In this document: in pieces, positions 55,557-64,000 of the stretch
How positions within the stretch are numbered: position 1 is the stretch's first letter
How the letters are laid out: the number at the start of each line of letters is the position of its first letter
Origin: Angomonas deanei
Taxonomy: Eukaryota; Euglenozoa; Kinetoplastea; Trypanosomatida; Trypanosomatidae
Assembly: GCA_903995115.1 (NCBI GenBank)
Contig: LR877146.1
Coordinates: 124,001 to 188,000 of the forward strand
Length of the DNA: 64,000 nt
Reading direction: 5' to 3'
Notes under the pieces: model-generated
Database searches by the model: none
Told to the model about the DNA's origin: nothing
The model's input: the letters and a program-made list of their open reading frames with translations, nothing else
Made by a program: the position numbers and the translations under genes

Positions 55557-57647
55557 ATGCACCAATGGGGCAACTTTCTCAAGCGGATTGAGGCGACACG
55601 GGTCACCACTAGTCACATCCAAAAAGAATTAGAATGCGATGTGAGGCAACAAAGCGATACTGCCTATTTTCACAACACTTCCACTGAGGAAGGGGAGTTT
55701 TTCTTCCCCGACGGCCGCCACGACTCGACCCCCCGCACACTCTTCCCCTACCAGAAGGAAGGTGTTCGGTGGTTGCTCGCGTTGCACAGGCGTCAGCTGA
55801 ACGGTATAGTGGCGGATGAGATGGGACTAGGCAAAACTGTCCAACTGTGCGCCTTCTTTAGTGCGCTAGCGAGGCGTGGGGTGTTTGGTACACACCTTGT
55901 CTGTGTCCCACTATCGACGGTGCACAACTGGGCGAGCGAGCTCAAACGGTGGTGCCCGTCTTTTACCGTCGTGGAGTACAGTGGTGATGCGGGGTGCCGG
56001 TCCACCTTGCGCCGACGCATCCGTCAGCGCCATCGTAGGGCGTTTGAGCGTGCAGGAGAAATAAACCGGTTGTGGGAAGAGGGGGTAAAATCGGTTTCGC
56101 GCATTGCTAGTATGCTTGGTGGGGTGGTACTGTGCAGCTATGAGATGCTGCTGGCTGACAAGGGTTGCCTCGCCAAGGTTCTACACTGGGACACCATCGT
56201 TGTCGACGAGGCACATCGATTGAAAAACATGCATTGCAAACTGATCCACTCTCTCAAAAAGGCGGAGTGCCGGATGCGGCTCATTCTTACTGGTACCCCG
56301 ATACAGAACAATGTGAGAGAATTGTGGTCGCTACTCGAATACATAGCGCCCCGTTTTTTTGTTTTCGATGCGCACGCCGACGCTATTGAGGACCTGGTGA
56401 AACGCCACACCGCTTGTGGGAAGCGACCCCGGGAGGAGGAGGTGCAAAAACTGCAGGACGACGACACGGAACTGCATGTCATCATGCAGACACTTCAAAG
56501 TGCGCTCTCCCCATTTGTGTTACGTCGTACAAAGCAGTCCGTCGGTTTGGCGCTGCCCCCAAAGGTTGACCTAGTTGTGCCTACGAGTTTGACACCCCTT
56601 CAGCAAAATTGCTACAGCACCGTGGCCAGCAGTAGTGCTTACGCAAACGGTCGACTCTCACACCTGCGAAAGTGTGCCATCCACCCCTTTCTGTGCAAAG
56701 ACTGGTGGAACAAAGCGTCGGAAGACATGGAGAACCCTCGGCAGGCACTTGACGAATTCCTGCGCTACTCGTCAAAGTTTCAGTTCATCGACGCACTTCT
56801 TCCGAGTTTACACCAGAAAGGAAATCGAGTGCTCGTGTTTTCCCAAATGACGTCCGTGTTAGACTTACTGGAGCACTACTTGGCGCTCAAGTGCGCGGCA
56901 GAGGGAAAGGAGCAGCTTTACTCCTTTGTTCGACTAGACGGCACCACCAAAGTGGAGGAGCGTGTGGAGCGGATCGCCACGTTTCAACGTGAGAATGGCA
57001 GTAACGGGGGAAAGGCGTTTCAAGCCGTGTCTACGCATTACAACTACGAAAACGGAATTGAGGGTGACAATATTGTCTTTGTCAACGCTGAGGCGGAAGA
57101 GCCCCCCGCTTTGCAGACACGAGATGTGAACAGCCTTTTAAACCTAGAAAACATGGAGGCCAAACGGAAACGGGCAACAATAGAAAAGGAGCCGTTTCTG
57201 TTTTTGATTAGTACTCGTGCCGGGGGGTCCGGGCTGAACCTCACCGCGGCCGACACCGTGCTGCTGATTGACGCGGACTTTAACCCGCACAATGACCGTC
57301 AGGCGGTAGATCGCTGCCACCGCATCGGACAGCGGAAACCGGTGGTGGTGTATCGCCCTGTGTGCGCCGGTACCGTGGAAGAGGGCCAACTGGATACTAT
57401 TCGACGAAAGCTGAAGCTTGAGGAGTCGCTGTTAAAAACCACAAAGCTGAAAGGGGAATTCGGCGACGGCTCTTTTGAGACGACTCTAGCGCAGTACGGA
57501 GAGGCAAAGTTAGTGTACACGGTGAGCCGCAAAGTACACCACACCCCTCTCTCGGCAGGCGGTAGCCTCACTGACTTTACCAACACTCACCGGTTCGTGC
57601 TGTGTGATGCAACAATAGATGCCATTACCTCTCGTGAGGTGAATTAG
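55557..57647 (+). CDS. SNF2-family chromatin remodelling ATPase
   Basis: 696 residues. DNA-dependent ATPase that moves or edits nucleosomes. Helicase motifs in order: QKEGVRWLLAL, motif I ADEMGLGKT (86-94), CVPLSTVHNW (Ia), motif II VDEAH (216-220), motif III LTGTPIQN (244-251), motif IV VLVFSQM (425-431), V RAGGSGLNLTAAD (554-566), VI QAVDRCHRIGQ (582-592). All catalytic positions are present. An insertion of about 65 residues sits at 480-545, between motif IV and V. N-terminal and C-terminal extensions are short and no bromo-, chromo-, HAND/SLIDE domain is seen, so it is a compact remodeler that I cannot place in a subfamily. Confidence 0.93.
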   Translation: MHQWGNFLKRIEATRVTTSHIQKELECDVRQQSDTAYFHNTSTEEGEFFFPDGRHDSTPRTLFPYQKEGVRWLLALHRRQLNGIVADEMGLGKTVQLCAFFSALARRGVFGTHLVCVPLSTVHNWASELKRWCPSFTVVEYSGDAGCRSTLRRRIRQRHRRAFERAGEINRLWEEGVKSVSRIASMLGGVVLCSYEMLLADKGCLAKVLHWDTIVVDEAHRLKNMHCKLIHSLKKAECRMRLILTGTPIQNNVRELWSLLEYIAPRFFVFDAHADAIEDLVKRHTACGKRPREEEVQKLQDDDTELHVIMQTLQSALSPFVLRRTKQSVGLALPPKVDLVVPTSLTPLQQNCYSTVASSSAYANGRLSHLRKCAIHPFLCKDWWNKASEDMENPRQALDEFLRYSSKFQFIDALLPSLHQKGNRVLVFSQMTSVLDLLEHYLALKCAAEGKEQLYSFVRLDGTTKVEERVERIATFQRENGSNGGKAFQAVSTHYNYENGIEGDNIVFVNAEAEEPPALQTRDVNSLLNLENMEAKRKRATIEKEPFLFLISTRAGGSGLNLTAADTVLLIDADFNPHNDRQAVDRCHRIGQRKPVVVYRPVCAGTVEEGQLDTIRRKLKLEESLLKTTKLKGEFGDGSFETTLAQYGEAKLVYTVSRKVHHTPLSAGGSLTDFTNTHRFVLCDATIDAITSREVN

Positions 57648-57840
57648 ATGCTTAGATTTGTACGATTTACAAGTGTTAGAAAGGCTGTTTGACTATTTTG
57701 TTTTTCCTTTTGTGATACACACGACAAGTCGCAATACTTGGCTGCCCGCTCCCTCCAAGGGATATTGATTTTTCACCTCTTTTCTTGATTTCCATAGAAT
57801 TGCACCTCGTATTATTTTGACGTCGAGCACCACAAAGCAA

Positions 57841-58437
57841 ATGACTTCGATTGCTTCGCTGCACTTGCCTTCGATTGGGATTGCCGCGCTTGGTATCTCT
57901 GGCCTTCCCACGGCCTGGAATATTGTGGCGAGAAACGAGTACCGTCGTCACACGATCGAGAAAACAGTGAAGAGCAAAAAAGTGGGCGCCTACCTACTCG
58001 CCGCTGCCATATTTGTGGGGTCTGGGGTGAGGGACTACCTCTTTAAGCGTGCGGTGGACCTAAACAAGGATGTTACACTCACTAGCAACACGACCGCGCA
58101 GCACACTTTAACGTATACCGGGTACGGTTTATTGGCCTTCGGGTCCGTCCTTGTGGTGTCGTCCTTCCTGCGTCTGGGTATCACGGGAACGTACTTGGGG
58201 GACTACTTTGGCATTCTCATGGACGAAATGGTGACGGCGTTTCCCTTCAGTCACTTTGAGAACCCCATGTACTTGGGTGCCACGCTCAACTTCTTGGGTA
58301 CTTCTCTCGTGGCAAACAGCCCAGTCGGCGTTGCTCTCACCGGGTGGGTGGCTCTAGTGTACCACGTCTCCACCAAGTACTTTGAAAACCCGTTCACCTC
58401 CATGATCTACTCGGAACGGGAGAAGCAAAAGCAATAA
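57841..58437 (+). CDS. PEMT: Phosphatidylethanolamine N-methyltransferase (PEMT-type)
   Basis: 198 residues, the usual PEMT length. Adds methyl groups from SAM to phosphatidylethanolamine or its mono-/dimethyl forms, giving phosphatidylcholine, in the ER membrane. Four hydrophobic segments; family signatures LGITGTYLGDYFGILMD and FPFSHFENPMYLGATLNFLG are present, followed by ALVYHVSTKYFENPF with the conserved acidic residue near the end. The ATG at 57841 follows an AG at 57796-57797; upstream codons in frame start without an ATG. May perform one or all three methylations; yeast needs two enzymes. Confidence 0.93.
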   Translation: MTSIASLHLPSIGIAALGISGLPTAWNIVARNEYRRHTIEKTVKSKKVGAYLLAAAIFVGSGVRDYLFKRAVDLNKDVTLTSNTTAQHTLTYTGYGLLAFGSVLVVSSFLRLGITGTYLGDYFGILMDEMVTAFPFSHFENPMYLGATLNFLGTSLVANSPVGVALTGWVALVYHVSTKYFENPFTSMIYSEREKQKQ

Positions 58438-58606
58438 AGAGTAATAATACTACATTTGGAGAGAGAGGCGAAACAAAGCCAAATAATCAATCCTTAACGA
58501 TTTTTGTTTTTCAGTTGTTGTTGATTGTACGGCACTCCGCGGTTCCGTGATACTTTTCGCCCTCTCCTTCTCTTTTGCTCTAACGGCCGAGGACAGATTT
58601 TCAACA

Positions 58607-59912
58607 ATGCAGCCTTATTGTCTCCTAGATATCCTAGAAACCTTTTACAAGAAGAAGAAAAGCAAAGCGGACTCCACGTTTCCCTTGGCGCTAGTGGCAG
58701 TGAGCCCTTTTTTGCGAACCCACTGTGAGTCTTCGACGGGCGTTAAAGTGGCGGAAACCAGTGTACACCGCGTGTCATATCAACAACCAAAATTTTGCCG
58801 TGCGGACGTTGACAGCTACGATCTTGATGATTGGGTAAAACCGACTGGCAATACCTTTGAGGACACCGTGTGGGGTGTCGTCAAGCCCTCCTTTCCGTCG
58901 CAGAGTAAGGCCGTTGGGATAACCCTTCATGTCTCCCTGCCGCTTGCCTCGTGTGGTATGACAAACAGCCTGTGGTGGGTCACCCGCGGTGAGGAAGTGC
59001 AGTTGGAGCTTGTTCTGAACGGCGGGGCAGTGAAAAAAGTCCTCAAAAGACCCCTCGATATTCAGGATTTCCAGATGGATGTGGTGGAAGGGGCCTGTGC
59101 ACAGGAGGAGAGCAGCAACGCCGTGTGGCGGGTAGTGCGTCTGGTGCGCTGCGATATGGATTCGCACTCCCTCTTGTCACTTCCGTTCAACTGTTTATTC
59201 CACCGAGTCGGACTGTGTCGGGTGAAGGAAATTCACATGGAACACTGCAGTGTAAAGTTTGACAAGACACTCGTCAATAAGGAAGCCATCACAGACGGAA
59301 CAGAGATGGCACCGTATGGGTGGGACAGCGTGGAAGCGTTATTCCTCAACAAGTGCGGGGGAGAGGGGTTGTGGCGGGCATTATCCCCTCTGATCGCCTG
59401 TCCGCTGCAAGTGGAGAGCACTGGTGACCATCAGATCCATCTTCTGGCCAAAGCGCCGCTACGAATTCTGTCTTTGGTCGATTGCAAGGTCAAGCCAGAC
59501 ACCCTTCACCTCTTGATGAGTAGTGTTTCGCGACGCAACCAACTGCTCCACGCCGCGTCGCCCTCCGAAGCACGACGTTCCTTTTGCTTTCAGCAGCTCG
59601 AGCTGAGTTTTTGCGGCGTGCACTGGCCGCTGGAGTTCCTAAAAAACACAGCCTTCTGGGACCTGTACCAAGACCTCAAGGTACTCATTCTCACTCGTTG
59701 CGAAATGCCGAGCCAGGTGCTGAAAGACTCGTTTATCAATTTAAAGAAATGGGAACATGTGGTTTTTCGACAACCGATGGAATATTGAGTGCGACGACAC
59801 TGTTCTGCAATACTTGATGGACAATGGCGTGAAGACTCAGTCCATGCGTGTGGCTGGGTCCAACACCACTAACGCGGTGTCTCGGACGTTTTCCAACACA
59901 ATCTGGCCTTAG
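58607..59912 (+). CDS. Leucine-rich-repeat protein with C-terminal frameshift
   Basis: Start at the ATG 58607 after an AG at 58513-58514. The N-terminal half has no recognised domain. From about residue 210, irregular LRR-like units with Cys: VKEIHMEHCSV, VEALFLNKCGG, LRILSLVDCKV, FQQLELSFCGV, LKVLILTRCEM. The first frame stops at 59788 inside the repeat run. Skipping one T in T5 (59763-59767) continues with WNIECDDTVLQYLMDNGVKT to a stop at 59912, about 434 residues in all; this extension continues the LRR-like pattern and ends with a normal spacer. Probably a protein-interaction scaffold. The break may be a sequence error. Function unknown. Confidence 0.7.
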
Positions 59913-60009
59913 TGCGCACCCGAGAACTATTTTCTCTTCCACTCGATTTTTTTTTTTTTTTTGTGTGCTTTTACTCAGTTTTCCTTTGTTGTGTGTGTTC
60001 TACACTACC

Positions 60010-60060
60010 ATCTCTCTCTCTCTCTTTCTCTTTTGTTTTTTATTCCCCTTCTATACACAG
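60010..60060 (+). promoter_or_regulatory. Strong polypyrimidine tract and acceptor AG
   Basis: An almost pure C/T stretch including (CT)n at 60010-60026, ending CTATACACAG with AG at 60059-60060, 18 bases before the HEAT-protein ATG. Textbook shape of a kinetoplastid trans-splice acceptor. Confidence 0.65.
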
Positions 60061-60078
60061 TGAACGGTTATATTACAC

Positions 60079-63000
60079 ATGACGCAAGACCCCCAAAAGT
60101 CTCCCGTGAATCTGCTGCCCTCCGATGTGCACTCGCTAAAAGATCTGTCCGTTTGCTGTCGACGGCAGCGCAGGGCCATCTTGGTAGGAGGAAACCAACT
60201 GATTCAAAAAAAGGAGGGCACCTCAGGTAGCACCACAGTGAATGATATAACAAAGCTGCTCGCCCTACTAGAAACCTGCATGCAGAAGGACAAGGCCTCC
60301 TTGAAGCAGGTAAAAAAGGCAACCACGCAGGCGCTGAACGAAACGCTGGACAGGATGGAAACAATAAAGGTGATCCTACTACACGCTCTTCTTTTTCTAT
60401 TCGACAATAACAAACAGTATAACAAGTGGGGTGGTCTGGCCACCGCAGACTACACGTTTGACAACAAGAGTTTTAGTTTTTCCGACGACGATACACCAGC
60501 GGCAAGGCCGTGGAAAAGTGACGAAATGCTTCAGTTGGCACCCAAATTTCAAATGATGTCGGTAGAGTTGTTGGTGCATGTGTTCGAGCACTACGGGACG
60601 AAGGCAGGGGAGGAAAAGTTGAAAATGAACGACAGCGAGGGAAACGTGGCTAGCGTCATTCGGGAAGTGCATAGTGCACACAAGACCAACACCGCGCAGT
60701 CTCTCTTTGACGGGAAGCGACAAGCCGCGAATGGACGGGTGTTTTACTTTTACCTGTTGGCGGAGGAGATACGGGGACTGTCTCTGTGGCTGATGGACGC
60801 TGTGTTGTTATTTTTTGACTTTAAGAGTATGAACCTCAATACGTTGCTCTCCTCCTTATTTCCGTTTACGTCGACGGAAGAGATGGACGCGGTTCTGTTT
60901 AAGAAAGGCCACCAACACGTCTAAAGGAAAGAGTTCCTTTTTTCACCCACTCTTCGCCCCACTTGTGATGAGCCCGTCACTGCTGGTCTGCTGCGGAGCG
61001 GTGCAGTGCCTGCACATTTTGCTGCACTTGCTAAAACCGTCTCTCCAGTACGCGGAGGAACCCCGCATTGGAACGAAGAAGGCTGGTTTACGCAGCAAGG
61101 GCGGGGTCAACACCATAACGCTGCAAGGGGGCAGTATTCTCTACCTGCTACACTATCTGCTCACCAGGTCCATCTTGGCCACCGTCGCCCTCAGTGAGGC
61201 GGAAAACCGCAGGACGAGCGGTGCCCTTAACGTCGCCGCCACGCCTCAGTGGATTCACCTACTGGCTGTTTTGGTGTCCGTCACGCACTACCAAAACTTT
61301 AGCGAGTCTCTCCGTTGCCTCAGTGATGTGCTGGCGAAGGGTGGTCCGTTGTTCAACAAAGTCCTCGTGGAAACCGACAAGTACTTGTACAGTGGTGACG
61401 ACAACACCGCCGTCTCACCAGTCTGCCGGGAGCCCGGTGAAAGCAATACGGAGGAATACCTGCATCGGAAAGGGTGCCCGGCACAAGAAGACTTTTCGGA
61501 CTGCTACAGTGCGTCATATTTTCTCCTCATTTGCGAACCGTATCTCCCGGAAGCGAAGCCGACGGCGGACACCTCCGTCAACGATAGTAGTCATAGCGGC
61601 GTCAGCAGCTCCGTTGTCACATACACCGTTCGTAAACGAAATGTGGAGCTCATACGATACATTACGAATCTCTCCCTTGTTTCCATTTCCACCCTCTACT
61701 CGCACCTGTTCAGCAATGAGTCCTTGTTCGGTTTTATCATGAATTACTGCGAGAACATTCAAACGTTTTACAGCGCGGTGAAGAAGGAAAATTCGTTTCT
61801 TGTCAACGACGGTGCGATGCAGGGCTGCAGGACGTTTAATATCCAGTTGGAGGCCATTATGCAAGAGTGCTTTTACCGAGACACGTGTTGGCGGCTCTTC
61901 TCCAGTATCAGTAAGAGCTATCCACAGCTGATAAAGCTTTATTTCGAGGACACCATCGTACCACACGCGAAAAAGCTGATGACGGCGATCCAGGAAGAGG
62001 TGGTGAATGTGGATATGAAACACGCCCGCATATTCTTCGAAGACGACGAGGAGGAGGTAGAGGAGCTGTCCTTTCTTGTCAACGACGACGAAGAGACGGA
62101 AACCATTTTTAGTAGCGAGGGCCACTCTTTCAGTAGTTTGTCCAGCGAGGAGTTGAGGATGCACGTCCTGTCGCACATATTGTCCACGTTACGGGAAAGG
62201 GACGCTGCTGTCGGTCTGGAGACGGATCGGTACGCGACGACCGCCGAGGCGTTGAGGATGTGCTTGCGGTATATGAGTTTTGTGTGGGAGAGTTTCGACC
62301 ACAACTACTCCGATAAAGCGAGGGAGAGTAAGGTCATTGATAGTCTACGCGCCGGCAATGACGAGAAGCAGACCCTTTACAAGACGCTCCTCTTCCCTCT
62401 TATGCAACTCATGGTAGAGGCTCTGGAGCTCCACCAGAAGGGCGACGTTGAAAACGACGTACGCAGTGTGAGCTCCGTCTACCGCCGCAGGGAGTGTCAC
62501 ATCCAACTGTTGCGCTGCGTCGCCAATTTGGGGGAGGAGTTTGTGGGGCAGGAATCTTTTACGAAGAAGGACAAGGACTACATTTTCAAGTTTGTCGAGC
62601 AAAGCTGTGGCTTGTCCGCACTCTACTCGGAAACCCTGGCAAAGGCGAATCTTCCCACGGTCAAGGTGGTCGGTGCGCTGGAGTGTATTGAAGCGGAGGC
62701 GTTTAACACCCTCGGCCTCTTTTCGTGGAAGTACAACACGTTTATACGAGAATACGGCGAGCGCATGGTAACCTTGACGACCACCAACTTGTTTCAAGAG
62801 AATCTCCACCACGGGGTATTGGAGCAGCAGTGCTTGGTAAAGAGCAAGGCAGCCTTTGCCTTGGCGAACTTCGTGTGCCATCTACCCAGTGCGGTGGAGC
62901 CGTCCAGTGACGCACGGTCTGTCATACGGAATGCACCGGCGTCTATTGACCTCCTGTGTAGCACCGCCGTCTACTGCTGCGCAATGATCAATCCATGGAT

Positions 63001-63828
63001 CGACCTCTCCTCGTCATCGGTGGTGAGCGAGAACGCGGTCGTGAGCTGTAAGACGGTGCAGAGTCACGGGTTGCGCATGATTTCACACTTGCTGTGGCTG
63101 CTCACCTACGAGGAGCTCATTGAGGAGCTGGACATGTCCCTGCTAGGCGACTGCTGCACCCCCTCGTCCAGGCACACAGTTCCGCGCACCGCAGCTACGG
63201 GAGAGTGAGTGCGTTGGCGAAGGTTTACTAAAGTGTATACTTGACCTGTCGCGTACCGTCTTTATGCAAAACAATCACCCGCACATCCAGCTGCTAAGGA
63301 AAGGGGACGCGAAGGTGCGGTGGAATGCCGTGCGTGCGATCGGCGTGGCGCTGGGGGAGAATGACACGCTTCCCGGAGACCCTAAAACGGCACAATTTGG
63401 CGAACCTCTTTCAGGCGGAGCCTCGGTACACCTTGGAGTGTGTCCACCTGCTAAGCGAACTGGTGGCGAAGGACAAGGTGTTCAAGGTGCGCACGCAGGC
63501 GGCTATCGCCATTGGCAACATCATTTACCCATTGCAGGCACTCATGAACAAGGGGACGAAGGGGAAAAAGAAGGATACCACGCCGTTTTTTGTGCTGCAC
63601 GAGGGAAAGAAAATGGAACCCATCGTGCTCTTTTTACGGCAGCTTTGCGTGAGTCTCAAAAGTATGGATCAAACCGAGAACTTTTACCAGTTCAAGGAAC
63701 AGGAGTCGCTGAAGCAGGCCTTGTGTCAGTCCATCCAAACGGTCGTCACAAGTGCCACGCCGTCTGTGGAGTTGGAGAAGACGTTTTCAGAGTATAAACC
63801 GTTGCTCACAGAGCACCAATTGGTATAA
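60079..63828 (+). CDS. HEAT-repeat protein, HEATR6-like, with three frameshifts
   Basis: One gene of about 1250 codons read from four consecutive frames: 60079-60924, to 63208, to about 63370, then to 63828. The first part has VKKATTQALNETLDRMETIK; the second holds long helical repeats; the last two give KVRWNAVRAIGVAL and VFKVRTQAAIAIGNIIYPL, matching the KVRWNACYA and NFKVRxxAAxA repeats typical of HEATR6. Single-base skips at A3 60904-60906, G3 63199-63201 and C3 63372-63374 would restore the frame. Three breaks in one gene are compatible with a pseudogene or with poor local sequence; codon use and repeat conservation are undamaged, favouring the latter. Function of HEATR6 is poorly known. 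Confidence 0.68.
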
Positions 63829-64000
63829 GGTTTCGTTCAAATTCCTCTTCCACGCAAATTGCGGCCATGGCAAAACTCCCATTCCTTCTTGCAGTCCGAC
63901 AAGTTCTCACACCCCCTCTTTCCATTTTTTTTTTTCGAAGCGACGATATTGACACATCATAGGAGATGGAATGGTGGCCAACCGCCTGTACCCTCACCTT
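63829..64000 (+). other. Spacer and possible start of a further gene
   Basis: C/T-rich sequence with a T/C tract at 63918-63936, then ATGs at 63966 and 63971. The second reads MVANRLYPHL to the window end, which is plausible coding sequence; the first gives MEWWPTACTLT. Too short to assign. Confidence 0.35.

Noticed and set aside
33221-63208. Euplotes-like +1 frameshifting at stop codons
   Set aside because: Skipping the T of the stop would rejoin several of the split genes, but any +1 break would appear so. The break near 63372 has no stop nearby and the one at 46221-46250 is -1. Most genes here end at the same stop codons normally.
1-64000. CRISPR arrays, insertion sequences, retroelements, rRNA and tRNA genes
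   Set aside because: None recognised on reading. Tandem paralogs explain the large-scale repeats, and no reverse transcriptase, transposase or integrase motif was seen.

Overview
The window reads as one uninterrupted polycistronic block of a kinetoplastid protist nuclear genome. All of about 39 protein genes lie on the + strand, none needs an intron, and they sit 100-800 bases apart. The spacers are T-rich and usually end in a polypyrimidine tract plus AG shortly before the start codon, as expected for spliced-leader trans-splicing. Recognisable genes fit a kinetoplastid: a polo-like kinase, symplekin, a run of mitochondrial adrenodoxin-type ferredoxins, a class III lipase and PEMT. The heavy tandem duplication would suit a bodonid or another early branch, but that is inference and I cannot name the species.

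Layout. 1-12.1 kb: six tandem members of a large family (about 470-720 aa) with two PH-like segments, the first cut by the window edge. 12.3-15.8 kb: a 3-hydroxyisobutyryl-CoA hydrolase-like enzyme and four consecutive [2Fe-2S] ferredoxins. 16.0-18.8 kb: two secreted paralogs whose 3' parts look homogenised by gene conversion. 19.2-25.2 kb: uridine kinase, a divergent large-family member, polo-like kinase, lipase. 25.3-29.1 kb: five small one-domain PH-like proteins resembling the N-terminal half of the large family. 29.3-41.4 kb: a Cys-rich small protein, a membrane-anchored GST-fold protein, a second divergent large-family member with a frameshift, a ZnT-type zinc transporter, a disordered protein, a Mak11/PAK1IP1-like WD40 protein and an unknown protein. 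41.7-47.8 kb: symplekin, a MogA-MoeA (gephyrin/Cnx1-type) molybdenum-cofactor gene with two frameshifts, and a 47-residue membrane protein. 48.0-55.2 kb: five members of another apparently undescribed family sharing C-terminal motifs, interrupted by a HAD phosphatase. 55.5-64 kb: SNF2 ATPase, PEMT, an LRR protein with a frameshift, a HEATR6-like HEAT protein with three frameshifts, and perhaps the start of one more gene.

The genes do not form a metabolic operon; kinetoplastid polycistrons are usually functionally mixed. The most unusual content is the 13 PH-like paralogs in 35 kb and the five-member GG(Y/F)-FSD / RPLFRR family. Reading-frame breaks are absent from the first 33 kb and frequent after it. 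Seven of the eight are of the +1 type and lie at short homopolymers, so assembly indels must be separated from real biology. Start codons were chosen by paralog alignment and by position relative to likely splice acceptors, not simply as the longest ORF.
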